Origin: Burkholderiaceae bacterium
GTDB lineage: Bacteria; Pseudomonadota; Gammaproteobacteria; Burkholderiales; Burkholderiaceae_C
Length of the DNA stretch: 64,000 bases
NCBI GenBank assembly: GCA_024235855.1
Contig: JACKLN010000001.1
Location: 434,001-498,000, forward strand
Direction: 5' to 3'
The notes beneath the pieces were generated by a model. It searched no databases. It was not told the origin of the DNA and worked only from the letters and a program-made list of their open reading frames with translations. Position numbers and translations under genes: made by a program. Positions 35,484 through 42,754 of this stretch are shown here, one piece after another. Numbering within the stretch: the stretch's first letter is position 1; each line of letters begins with the position of its first letter.

Positions 35484-37145
35484 TCAGGGCGTGGCGAAGA
35501 GTTGCAGGTAGACGCGGGGCTTCGGGTCCCCGCCCTCGGCCGTGGGCACGCGGCCGCCACGCCAGGCCAGCGAGGCCGACACGCCGAGGTCGCCGCCGGT
35601 CCACTGCAGGCCGACGCCGGTGGCGCGCAGGCGCACGTCGTTGTCGTCGAGCACGGCGCCACGCACGCGCGTGCCGCTGGCCGCATCGTGGAACAGCGAC
35701 AGCGTCATCTGCCCGCCCAGATGGGCCAGGCCATAGCGCAGTTCGGCGCTCCACAGGCGCCCGATGTCCACCGAGGCTTCGCCGGGCGCATAGGCGCGCA
35801 CGCCGGTGGGCCCGGCCAGGCTGAGCTTCTCCGAGCTGTCCAGCGGCCGGCCGGTGTACTGCGCCAGCACCCGCGCATAGGCCGACACCGGGCCCCACAC
35901 CGCCTGCTGGCGCGCCAGCTGCAGCTGGGCCTTCTTGAAGCTGCTGCGGCCGGCGTCCCCGGCGCGCAGTTCGCCCACCCACAGCGCGGCCGACGCCACG
36001 CTGGCGCCGCCGCCGAACAGGCCGTCCTGCAGGTCGCCCCTCGCCGACAACTGCCCCAGGCGGCTGGCGCGCTGGTTCTCCTGGCCGATCAGGCGCACCT
36101 CGTCGTTCAGCCGCTTGTAGTCCAGCGCCGCCTCGAGCCACAGATTGGCCTGCATGCGGCGCACCATCGGCCATTCCAGGCTGACACTGGCCGTCGTGGC
36201 CACGCCGGTGGCGCCCAGGGCGGCGAAGTCGCCCGACAGGTCGTAGGTCAGGCGCGACAGGCTGGCGCCCACGTGCCAGCCGTCGCCGCCCACCGGCACG
36301 CGGGTGCCGATGCTGCCGCTGACCAGGCCGCCGCCGTTGGACACCGTGGCCAGCAGCGTGGTGGCATCACCCCAGCCGGAGAGGTCGCGCAGCTGCATCT
36401 GCAGCCCGGCGCGGTATTCGCCGCTCGAGCGGCTGCCGTGGTTGTCGGCCTGCACGCGGAGCGTCAGCGGCTCGTCCTCGGCCACGCTGACCACCACGTC
36501 GGCGGTGCCGGTGCTGGCGCCGGGCGTGAGCGTGCCGCGGGCGACGACGCCGGGGATGTCGTTGAGCAGCAGCAGCTGGCGCTCGATCTCCGGCTGCAGC
36601 ACCGGCTGGGCCTGCGTCAGGCCCGCGGTGTGGGCCTGCACGACGGCATCGCGCAGCCGGACCTCCTGTGCCGTGACCACCTGCACCGCGGCGATCTGGC
36701 CTTCCAGCACCGCGATCTCGACGATGCCGGCATCCACCTTCTGCGCCGGAAGGTAGGCGTAGCTGAGCAGGTGACCATCGGCCTGGTAGCGGCGCGTCAG
36801 CGCACCGGCGGCCTCGTTCAGGCCCTGGAGGTCCAGCGTTCGGCCGACCCAGGGGCGCAGCAGCGCGTCCAGTTCCGGCACCGGGTACGACCGCGCGCCG
36901 GTGATGCGGAAGCCCTCCACCTTCACCGTCGTGCCTTCGGGCATCTCCACCGTCGGCCGCGCCGGGGCGTCCAGCACCTGCGGCGCCGGCGCCGGGGGCT
37001 GCAGCGGGCGGTTGTCCTGGCGCTGCTGCTGCAGCAGCGGGCCGGCGCCGCTCTGTGCCATGGCAGGCGTCAGCGCAGCCGGCAGCAGGGCAGCGGCCAG
37101 CAGGAGGGGGTTCAGGCGCAAGGCGGGCATGGGGGTGTTGGCCAT
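35484..37145 (-). CDS. TpsB outer-membrane transporter (FhaC/ShlB/HecB family)
   Basis: A 553-residue two-partner-secretion transporter. A signal peptide (1 to about 28, ending TPAMAQ) precedes a Gln/Pro-rich linker and POTRA domains (TVKVEGFRITGARSYPVPEL; LSYAYLPAQKVDAGIVEIAV). A 16-stranded FhaC-type barrel follows with LAGPTGVRAYAPGEASVD, the counterpart of the conserved VRGY loop motif. The protein ends VYLQLFATP. The aromatic residue sits four from the end rather than last, which is unusual. It recognises the TPS domain of the adhesin encoded 21 nt downstream and exports it. The ATG shares one base with the stop of the upstream CsgG-like gene (TGATG). Confidence 0.9.
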   Translation of the reverse strand: MANTPMPALRLNPLLLAAALLPAALTPAMAQSGAGPLLQQQRQDNRPLQPPAPAPQVLDAPARPTVEMPEGTTVKVEGFRITGARSYPVPELDALLRPWVGRTLDLQGLNEAAGALTRRYQADGHLLSYAYLPAQKVDAGIVEIAVLEGQIAAVQVVTAQEVRLRDAVVQAHTAGLTQAQPVLQPEIERQLLLLNDIPGVVARGTLTPGASTGTADVVVSVAEDEPLTLRVQADNHGSRSSGEYRAGLQMQLRDLSGWGDATTLLATVSNGGGLVSGSIGTRVPVGGDGWHVGASLSRLTYDLSGDFAALGATGVATTASVSLEWPMVRRMQANLWLEAALDYKRLNDEVRLIGQENQRASRLGQLSARGDLQDGLFGGGASVASAALWVGELRAGDAGRSSFKKAQLQLARQQAVWGPVSAYARVLAQYTGRPLDSSEKLSLAGPTGVRAYAPGEASVDIGRLWSAELRYGLAHLGGQMTLSLFHDAASGTRVRGAVLDDNDVRLRATGVGLQWTGGDLGVSASLAWRGGRVPTAEGGDPKPRVYLQLFATP

Positions 37146-37900
37146 CAGCGGCGTGCCATCGTCTGCAACAAGGCCGACAGCAGCCTTTCGGCGGGTTCGA
37201 AGTCGCTGCGCTGCTGCAGCAGGCGTTGCAGCGCCGCGACGGCGTCGTCGAAGCGCCCGGCGTCGGCCAGGGCCGCCGCCGCGTCGTGGGCCTGCCACAG
37301 GTCGGCAGGATAGGCCGCACCGGCCGGCGCGCCGCCACCGAGGGCGCGCACGACACGGGCCGCCCACTGCGGCTGCTCGGCCATCACGGCATCGAAGGGC
37401 GCCGTGGCCTCGTCGGCGAACAGCACGCGCCCGGTGGCGGTGTCGACCAGGCGCAGGTTGACCTGCACCGCATCGCCGACGACGAAGAAGCTGCCGAAGA
37501 CCATGCGCTCGGCACCGACGATGCGCCCCAGCCGCAGCCGGGCATCGTCGTCGGCCAGCGCGGCGCTGCCGAGGTTCTGCTCGGCCAGCACCTCGCGCAG
37601 GCGCAGGCGGTCCACCACCGCCTGGCCGGGAGTGCGCAGCAGGGCACTGACCAGGCCCTCGGCCAGGGAACGTCGGAGCCAGTCGGCCTGGCCGCGGGGC
37701 ACGGCCGACAGCGCGGTCACCGTGCGGTCCTCGAAGTCCCAGACCACGACCGCCGGCAGGCGCGGCGCGCCCGCCTGGCCAGCAGGCGCGCCAGGCGTCT
37801 GCGCCGCCACCGCGGCCGTGGACAGCGCCGCCCACAGCAGCGCGGCGCGCCGGGTCAGGCCGGGCGCGCCGTGCAGGGGTGCGGACGCGTTGGTGTTCAT
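37145..37900 (-). CDS. CsgG-like exported protein with short TPR-like tail
   Basis: A 251-residue protein. The N-terminus (LTRRAALLWAALSTAAVAAQ) looks like a Sec or weak Tat signal without a lipobox cysteine. Residues about 48-190 match a CsgG-like fold (LPAVVVWDFEDRTVTAL, RSLAEGLVSALLRTPGQAVV, LRLGRIVGAERMVFGSFFVV, VNLRLVDTATGRVLFADEA). The last 50 residues have a TPR-like pair (HDAAAALADAGRFDDAVAAL). CsgG itself forms a secretion pore for curli subunits; lone CsgG-like domains without a lipid anchor are more likely periplasmic accessory parts. It overlaps the caspase-like gene by 4 nt (ATGA) and the TpsB gene by 1 nt. Confidence 0.78.
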   Translation of the reverse strand: MNTNASAPLHGAPGLTRRAALLWAALSTAAVAAQTPGAPAGQAGAPRLPAVVVWDFEDRTVTALSAVPRGQADWLRRSLAEGLVSALLRTPGQAVVDRLRLREVLAEQNLGSAALADDDARLRLGRIVGAERMVFGSFFVVGDAVQVNLRLVDTATGRVLFADEATAPFDAVMAEQPQWAARVVRALGGGAPAGAAYPADLWQAHDAAAALADAGRFDDAVAALQRLLQQRSDFEPAERLLSALLQTMARR

Positions 37901-40146
37901 TCCAGACGGGCGACGATGCGCTGGTTCTTCTCGAGCGCGCCGCTGACGTCGGCGGCACTGGCGTAGGCCAGGCCGTCGTCGACCTGGGTCACGGTCAGGC
38001 GGGCGATGCGCTTGTCCTTGTAGCCGAGCACGCGACCATTGAGCTCGATGGCCTCGCCGCGCATCAGCACGTTGAAGGACTGGCCGGCCTTCACGCCGTG
38101 CTTCCTGCCCAGGTTGATGATGACCTGCTCGCCGTCCACCGCCGCGACGCGGCCTTTCAGCGGGTACTTCTGCGCCACGGTGGCGGCGATCTGCTGCGCC
38201 ATCGCGCCGGCCAGCGCCGCCGGGTCGGCCGGGGTGGGCGCCATTTCGGTGCGCACCAACGCCAGCTGCGTGGTCTCGACGTCGATGGCGCGCAGCGCGG
38301 CGGCCAACTGGGTCCCCTGGCTGTTGAGCACACCCGAGACCATCAGCCGCGCCGCCAGCACGCGGCCCAGGCGGGTCTGCGCATCGGGGTCGGCCAGGGC
38401 CGAGGCGCCGAGGTTCATCTCGGCGATCAGCTTGTCCAGCAGACGGCGCTCGACGAGCGTGAAGCCGCGCGCCTGCAGTTCGCCGATCAGGGCTTCCTGC
38501 AGCAGGCTGTCGAATCCGATGCGGCCGGTCAGCGATTCGAGCGAGCGGTCCTGGAAGGGCAGCACGCTGACGGCCATCACCGGCGAGGTCCAGTCGTCGG
38601 CCGGCGGCGCGCCCTTGGCCGGGCCGGCCTGCATCCGCGCGGCAAGGGCCTTGACGGTGTCGTCGATGTACTTCTGCTTCGCGGCGTCCTGCTCGGCGGC
38701 CAGGTTGTCGCGCACCTGGCGCAGCAGGGCAGCCGTCATGGTGTCCTGCGGGTCCAGCGCCTGGGCGCGCTCCAGCAGCGCCTTGGCGCGCGCCGGCTGG
38801 CCGCTCTGGTTCAGTGCCACGGCCAGGTTGGACAGCGCCGGCACTGAGTGGCGGTCTTCCTTCAGCGCCTGTTCGTAGCGCTGCACCGCGGCCTGCGGGT
38901 TCTGCGCGCGTTCGAGGTTGCCCACCGCCACATGGGCCTGCGCCTTCTGCCAGGCGAAATCGGCCTCGGTCTGCGCCGCGGCAGCCTGCTTCAACGCCGC
39001 ACCGCCTTCGGCCACCTGGCCGCTGGCGGCCAGCGCGCGGCCGCGGATCAGGTAGGCCGCGCTGCGCGTGGGCGAGGTGGCGATGATGTCGTTGGCCGCC
39101 TGCAGCGCCGCCTGCGGGTTGCCGCGCGCCAGGGCCACCTCGGCCAGGCCTTCGCGGCCCATCAGCGCCACCTCGGGGTGGGTGGTGACCGCGGCCAGGG
39201 CCTGGAACTCGCGCTCGGCGGCGTCGAGCTGGCGCTGGCGCAGCAGGTCGTAGGCCTTCTCGGTGCGCAGGATGTGCTCGACGCTGGGCGGCGGCGGCAG
39301 CAGGGCCGGGTTCACCGGCGTGCTGCCGGCCACCGGCGGGATGAAATAGAAGTCGCCCTCGAGCGAGGTGTTCTCCCACGGCACCTGCTTGCCGCGCGAA
39401 TCCAGGCGCACGCCCAGGCGGGTGCGCTTGAAGACCTGTTCCACCGTCAGGCCCGGGCGCTCGATGTTGGTCAGCAGGTGCTGGGTGTAGAGGCCGTTGG
39501 CGCCCTTGCCGTCGCTGGCCACACCGCCAGGTGCGGTGGCAAAGGCCAGCAGCGAGCCGCTGGGCGCGTCCATGGCCACCAGACCTCCGTTGCCTGCGGC
39601 CGAGCGCGACGTGGTGGCAAAGGGGTTGTCGCGGCAGGCGTCGAGCACAACGATGTTCACGCGGTTCTTCGCCGCGGCCATCTTGTCGAGCACCTGCTGC
39701 GCGTCGACGGCCTTGAACGGGATCTCGTCCTCGCGCTCGATGGGCTGGCCCACCGGCAGCAGGAAGTTGCGGCCCTTGACCTGCACGCCATGGCCGGCGA
39801 AATAGAACAGGCCGATGCTGTCGCCCTTGAGGCGGTCGCCGAAACTGCGGATGGCGGCGTCCATGCGGCGCTGGTCGACATCGAGCTGCAGGTCGACCTG
39901 GAAGCCGGCGCGCTGCAGCACCTTGGCCATGGCCTGTGCGTCGTTGGCCGGGTTGTCCAGCGGAATCTGCGCGTAGCGGCTGTTGCCGATGACCAGCGCG
40001 TGGCGGGATTCCGCGGCCTGCGCGGCCGGCACGGCGACACCACCTGCCGCAAGCACCACCACGCACAGCCACGTGGCACAGCGGCGCATTGGCGCCAGCC
40101 ATGCTGGGCACCGGATGGGCGGAGGGGTGATGGTCTGGAGCTGCAT
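37897..40146 (-). CDS. exported caspase-like (C14) peptidase with TPR, CsgG-like and FlgT-C-like parts
   Basis: A 749-residue first gene of the operon. A signal sequence (hydrophobic WLCVVVLAAGGVAVPAAQA) leads to a caspase/metacaspase domain at about 46-270 (RHALVIGNSRYAQIPLDNP). The catalytic dyad is intact: His119 in FYFAGHG and Cys171 in VVLDACRDNPF. TPR helices span about 285-480. A CsgG-like domain spans about 515-640 (MAVSVLPFQDRSLESLTGRI, RGFTLVERRLLDKLI). A FlgT C-terminal-like domain ends the protein (VDGEQVIINLGRKHGVKAGQ). It probably cleaves after Lys/Arg in the periplasm or at the surface; adhesin processing is my inference. The ATG at 40146 has GAGG about 7 nt upstream; Met20 (40089) is an alternative that gives a tighter signal peptide. 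Confidence 0.82.
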   Translation of the reverse strand: MQLQTITPPPIRCPAWLAPMRRCATWLCVVVLAAGGVAVPAAQAAESRHALVIGNSRYAQIPLDNPANDAQAMAKVLQRAGFQVDLQLDVDQRRMDAAIRSFGDRLKGDSIGLFYFAGHGVQVKGRNFLLPVGQPIEREDEIPFKAVDAQQVLDKMAAAKNRVNIVVLDACRDNPFATTSRSAAGNGGLVAMDAPSGSLLAFATAPGGVASDGKGANGLYTQHLLTNIERPGLTVEQVFKRTRLGVRLDSRGKQVPWENTSLEGDFYFIPPVAGSTPVNPALLPPPPSVEHILRTEKAYDLLRQRQLDAAEREFQALAAVTTHPEVALMGREGLAEVALARGNPQAALQAANDIIATSPTRSAAYLIRGRALAASGQVAEGGAALKQAAAAQTEADFAWQKAQAHVAVGNLERAQNPQAAVQRYEQALKEDRHSVPALSNLAVALNQSGQPARAKALLERAQALDPQDTMTAALLRQVRDNLAAEQDAAKQKYIDDTVKALAARMQAGPAKGAPPADDWTSPVMAVSVLPFQDRSLESLTGRIGFDSLLQEALIGELQARGFTLVERRLLDKLIAEMNLGASALADPDAQTRLGRVLAARLMVSGVLNSQGTQLAAALRAIDVETTQLALVRTEMAPTPADPAALAGAMAQQIAATVAQKYPLKGRVAAVDGEQVIINLGRKHGVKAGQSFNVLMRGEAIELNGRVLGYKDKRIARLTVTQVDDGLAYASAADVSGALEKNQRIVARLE

Positions 40147-40176
40147 CTGGGGCCTCGTGTCGTCGTCGCTCCATGC

Positions 40177-40194
40177 CCGGATCGAAACATCCGG
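40177..40194. promoter_or_regulatory. inverted repeat upstream of the adhesin operon
   Basis: CCGGAT (40177-40182) and ATCCGG (40189-40194) form a perfect 6-bp inverted repeat with a 6-bp spacer, 31-48 bp upstream of the first start codon of the seven-gene operon. Size and location fit an operator or a leader hairpin. The regulator is unknown. Confidence 0.45.
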
Positions 40195-40244
40195 ACACGC
40201 AACAATTGCACCACAGGCACCAGCCTAGGGCCTACCCCCCGTAA

Positions 40245-40264
40245 GGGGCGGGAAACCCCGCCCC
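40245..40264. other. strong GC hairpin between methyltransferase gene and adhesin operon
   Basis: GGGGCGGG (40245-40252), loop AAAC, CCCGCCCC (40257-40264): an 8-bp perfect stem with a tetraloop, flanked by CCTAGGG (40224-40230) and CCCCTAG (40261-40267). Just upstream is CCCCCCGTAAGGGG, a second imperfect palindrome. It may terminate the minus-strand methyltransferase transcript or act as a regulatory site for the operon; no U-run is present. Confidence 0.45.
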
Positions 40265-40319
40265 TAGTCCTGGGGAGCCGCGGCCACGCAGCCGCCTCGA
40301 CCGTGACGGATGCGGCGGT

Positions 40320-40961
40320 TCAGCGGGGTCGCCGCCAGGCCAGGAAGAGGTTGTTCGCGGGCATGGGCTGCCGGCCGGCCCACTGCAGGCCCGCGGTGCG
40401 GGCCTCGGCCTGCAGGTCCGCCAGATTCCGCAGACCCCAGGTCGGGTCGCGGGCGCGCAGGTTGGCGTCGAAGGCCGCGTTGCTGTCGGCCAGCGGCTCG
40501 CCGTCGACCACGAAGGGGCCGTACAGCAGCAGCCAGCCGCCGGGGGCCAGCACCGACGCGGCCCCGCGCATCAGCGCCGGTGTCACCGCCCAGGGGGCGA
40601 TGTGCACGAGGTTGGCGGCGAACACCGCGGTCCACCCGCCGGCCGGGCCGGCGTGCGTTGGCCAGGCGTCGCGGCAGACGTCCAGCCGCCGCGGCGGCGC
40701 GACGTTGGGCAGGCCCGCACAGCGCGCGGCGATGGTCTGCAGCGCCGTCGCGTCCACGTCGGTCGGCTGCCAGTGCCAGCGCGGGCATGCCGCCGCCACG
40801 TGCGCCGCGTGCTGCCCGGTGCCGCTGGCGATTTCCAGGATCGCGGCGTCGGCCGGCAGGTGCGCGGTCAACTGCACCGCGATCGGGCCGCGGTTGCGTT
40901 CGGCCGCCGGGCTGAAGGCCAGGCCGGGCAGGTCCGGCTGCGGTGCGGCGCGCTCAGTCAT
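40320..40961 (-). CDS. DUF938-type SAM-dependent methyltransferase
   Basis: A 213-residue cytoplasmic protein. FSPAAERNRGPIAVQL near the N-terminus and ILEIASGTGQHAAHVA (SAM motif I) followed by WQPTDVDATALQTI are characteristic of the DUF938 methyltransferase-like family. FAANLVHIAPW and LAPGGWLLLYGPF match later motifs. Substrate unknown. The ATG at 40961 overlaps the end of the upstream hypothetical gene by 8 nt; the longer frame start at 41006 is not supported. Three minus-strand genes (NUDIX, hypothetical, this one) form a small overlapping operon. Confidence 0.85.
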   Translation of the reverse strand: MTERAAPQPDLPGLAFSPAAERNRGPIAVQLTAHLPADAAILEIASGTGQHAAHVAAACPRWHWQPTDVDATALQTIAARCAGLPNVAPPRRLDVCRDAWPTHAGPAGGWTAVFAANLVHIAPWAVTPALMRGAASVLAPGGWLLLYGPFVVDGEPLADSNAAFDANLRARDPTWGLRNLADLQAEARTAGLQWAGRQPMPANNLFLAWRRPR

Positions 40962-41334
40962 CGCCGGCCGCCTCGGCGCTGAGCACCAGGCGCTGGCGCC
41001 GCGCACCGCCGCCCACCTGCGTCATCGCTCGCAGCCGCAGGGCGCGGCCGGCCGGGAGCGCGCGTCGGCAATGGAAGTCCAGCACATCGGTGTCGCCCGG
41101 GCCGCGGGCCTCGATGCGGCGCGTCCATTCGCGCCGGCCATCGATCTCCAGCGTCACGGCCAGCCACGGCTCGCCGGGCGGGGCATCGGCCGCCGGCAGC
41201 TTCACGCGGAACTGCAGGTCGAGGTCGAACAGACGCTCGCGGCGCAGCACCGGCGGCACCGTCAGCACGGCGATGTCGGCCTCGCCGGCATCCACCTGCC
41301 AGCGCTCTGGCCCGGGGCGACGCGCCGCGGTCAT
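40954..41334 (-). CDS. small protein of unknown function
   Basis: A 126-residue protein I do not recognise. It is predicted beta-rich (ADIAVLTVPPVLRRERLFDL, DLQFRVKLPAADAPPGEPWL) with many arginines, no signal peptide, no membrane segment and a single cysteine. It starts by ATGA overlap with the NUDIX gene and overlaps the methyltransferase by 8 nt. The tight packing is the main evidence that it is a real gene. Confidence 0.6.
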   Translation of the reverse strand: MTAARRPGPERWQVDAGEADIAVLTVPPVLRRERLFDLDLQFRVKLPAADAPPGEPWLAVTLEIDGRREWTRRIEARGPGDTDVLDFHCRRALPAGRALRLRAMTQVGGGARRQRLVLSAEAAGDD

Positions 41335-41807
41335 GCTGCCGCCGGGGTCATCTGCTGCAGGCGCCGCAGCAGGTCGTGCAGGTCCAGCCGCTGTGTCAGC
41401 ACGGCGGCCAGCCGAGGCGTCACGCGCAGCGGTGCGAGGTCGAAGCGGAACCAGCCAAAGCCGTCCATCTCCGGCTGCGGCTGCCCGCGTGCGTCGCGGA
41501 AGCGGCTCTCGCAGTGCAGCGTGGCCGGGTCGAAGCGCGGCTGCAGCACGGCGAAAAGGTGCAGGTCCTTGCGCGGCCGGTAGGCCAGGCGGCCGAGGTC
41601 GAGCAGCATGCGGGCGTCCAGCGCCAGGCCCGTTTCCTCGCGGGTTTCACGCAGCGCGGCCTGCAGCGGCGTCTCGCCGGGGTCGGGCCGGCCCTTGGGC
41701 AGGTCCCAGTGGTCGTGGCCGGTGACATGGCACAGCAGCAGTTCGCCCGCAGGGTTGACGACGACGGTGCCGCAACTCAGCGTGCGCAGGAGGGGCGCTT
41801 GGAACAT
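41331..41807 (-). CDS. NUDIX hydrolase
   Basis: A 158-residue protein with a complete Nudix box (GRPDPGETPLQAALRETREE followed by TGL), so it should hydrolyse a nucleoside diphosphate linked to another moiety with Mg2+. The sequence GTVVVNPAGELLLCHVTG and WDLPKGRPDPGE resemble the dinucleotide-polyphosphate and RNA-decapping subgroups. The start at 41807 (MFQAPLLRTLSCG) is the first sensible Met; upstream sequence in the open frame is Pro/Arg-rich and unsupported. It is the first gene of a three-gene overlapping operon and is divergent from the DUF1810 gene. Confidence 0.85.
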   Translation of the reverse strand: MFQAPLLRTLSCGTVVVNPAGELLLCHVTGHDHWDLPKGRPDPGETPLQAALRETREETGLALDARMLLDLGRLAYRPRKDLHLFAVLQPRFDPATLHCESRFRDARGQPQPEMDGFGWFRFDLAPLRVTPRLAAVLTQRLDLHDLLRRLQQMTPAAA

Positions 41808-41908
41808 CCCGCGAGCATGCCGCAAGCGCACGACACGTGCATGACGTCGCCGACGCTGCGGCCGTGTTGGCCGTGGGTTCACGTGGATTCCGGTACGCTC
41901 CGCCCCCC

Positions 41909-42343
41909 ATGCCGCCTGCCACCGACCTCCACGACCTGCAGCGTTTCGTCGCGGCCCAGGACCCCGTGTGGGACACGGTGGCGGCCGAACTGCAGGCCGG
42001 CGACAAGCGCAGCCACTGGATGTGGTTCGTCTTCCCGCAGCTGGCGGTGCTGGGCCGCAGTGCCACGGCGCGTCACTTCGGCCTGACGGGCCTGGACGAC
42101 GCCCGCGCCTACGCGGCCCATCCGGTCCTGGGCCTGCGGTTGCGCGCGGCCTGCGAGTGGCTGCTGCAGGCATCTCCCGGCCGCAGCAGTCTGGACATCC
42201 TGGGCCCACCGGACCACCTGAAGCTGCGCAGTTCGATGACACTTTTTGCTGCCGCCGTGCCGAGCGAGCCGCTGTTTGCCGCCGTGCTGGCCCGCTTCGA
42301 TGGCGGCCAGCCGGACCCACTGACCCTGGAGGCACTGGGTTGA
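41909..42343 (+). CDS. DUF1810 family protein
   Basis: A 144-residue cytoplasmic protein with the family hallmarks DLQRFVAAQDPVWDTVAAEL, KRSHWMWFVFPQLAVLG and ARAYAAHPVLGLRLRAACEW, ending in PDPLTLEALG. The family (related to YbiA/NADAR-like neighbours in other genomes) has no established reaction in my knowledge. The start at 41909 gives the usual N-terminus. It overlaps the next small gene by 4 nt (TTGA). Confidence 0.85.
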   Translation: MPPATDLHDLQRFVAAQDPVWDTVAAELQAGDKRSHWMWFVFPQLAVLGRSATARHFGLTGLDDARAYAAHPVLGLRLRAACEWLLQASPGRSSLDILGPPDHLKLRSSMTLFAAAVPSEPLFAAVLARFDGGQPDPLTLEALG

Positions 42344-42678
42344 CGTCGCCGGACCCCCTGCCGCGCGGCCTGCCCGATGACCCGTTCCGGCCCACCAGCC
42401 GGCGCCGGAAGCTGCTGATCGCCGTCCTGGCCCTGGGCACCACGCTGACCATCGGGCTGGCGATGCTGACGCCGCACGCCGCCGCCGTGCGCGCCGCGCT
42501 GGCGCTCAAGTTCGCCGAACCGCCGCCGTGCGCGCCGGGACAGCTGCGGGGCTGCGTGGGCGGCATGATGGACATCGTCGTGCTGCCAGTGTCCGCACCG
42601 GCTGCCTCTGCGGCGCCAGCGGCCGCGGCGTCGGCCGCCGTGCCTGGGCCATCGGCGCCAGCCTCCGGCGGCGGCTGA
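42340..42678 (+). CDS. small single-pass membrane protein, TTG start
   Basis: A 112-residue protein. The TTG at 42340 overlaps the DUF1810 stop (TTGA) and has GGAGG about 8 nt upstream; there is no good ATG before the membrane segment. A basic stretch (FRPTSRRRKLL) precedes one hydrophobic helix (about residues 24-44, LIAVLALGTTLTIGLAML). An exported part follows with CAPGQLRGCVGG, a cysteine pair, and then an Ala/Pro/Ser-rich tail. Probably an inner-membrane anchored periplasmic protein; function unknown. Confidence 0.55.
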   Translation: MTSPDPLPRGLPDDPFRPTSRRRKLLIAVLALGTTLTIGLAMLTPHAAAVRAALALKFAEPPPCAPGQLRGCVGGMMDIVVLPVSAPAASAAPAAAASAAVPGPSAPASGGG

Positions 42679-42754
42679 ACCGCGGACGGCGCGGGCGCAG
42701 CCCGGTTGACGGCCCCCGGCCTTGCCGGGAGCATCGCGCCCACGGGAGGAGCCG

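Noticed and set aside
38848..41583. 911-codon plus-strand frame opposite the caspase-like and methyltransferase genes
   Set aside because: Low-complexity antisense shadow of four well-supported minus-strand genes.
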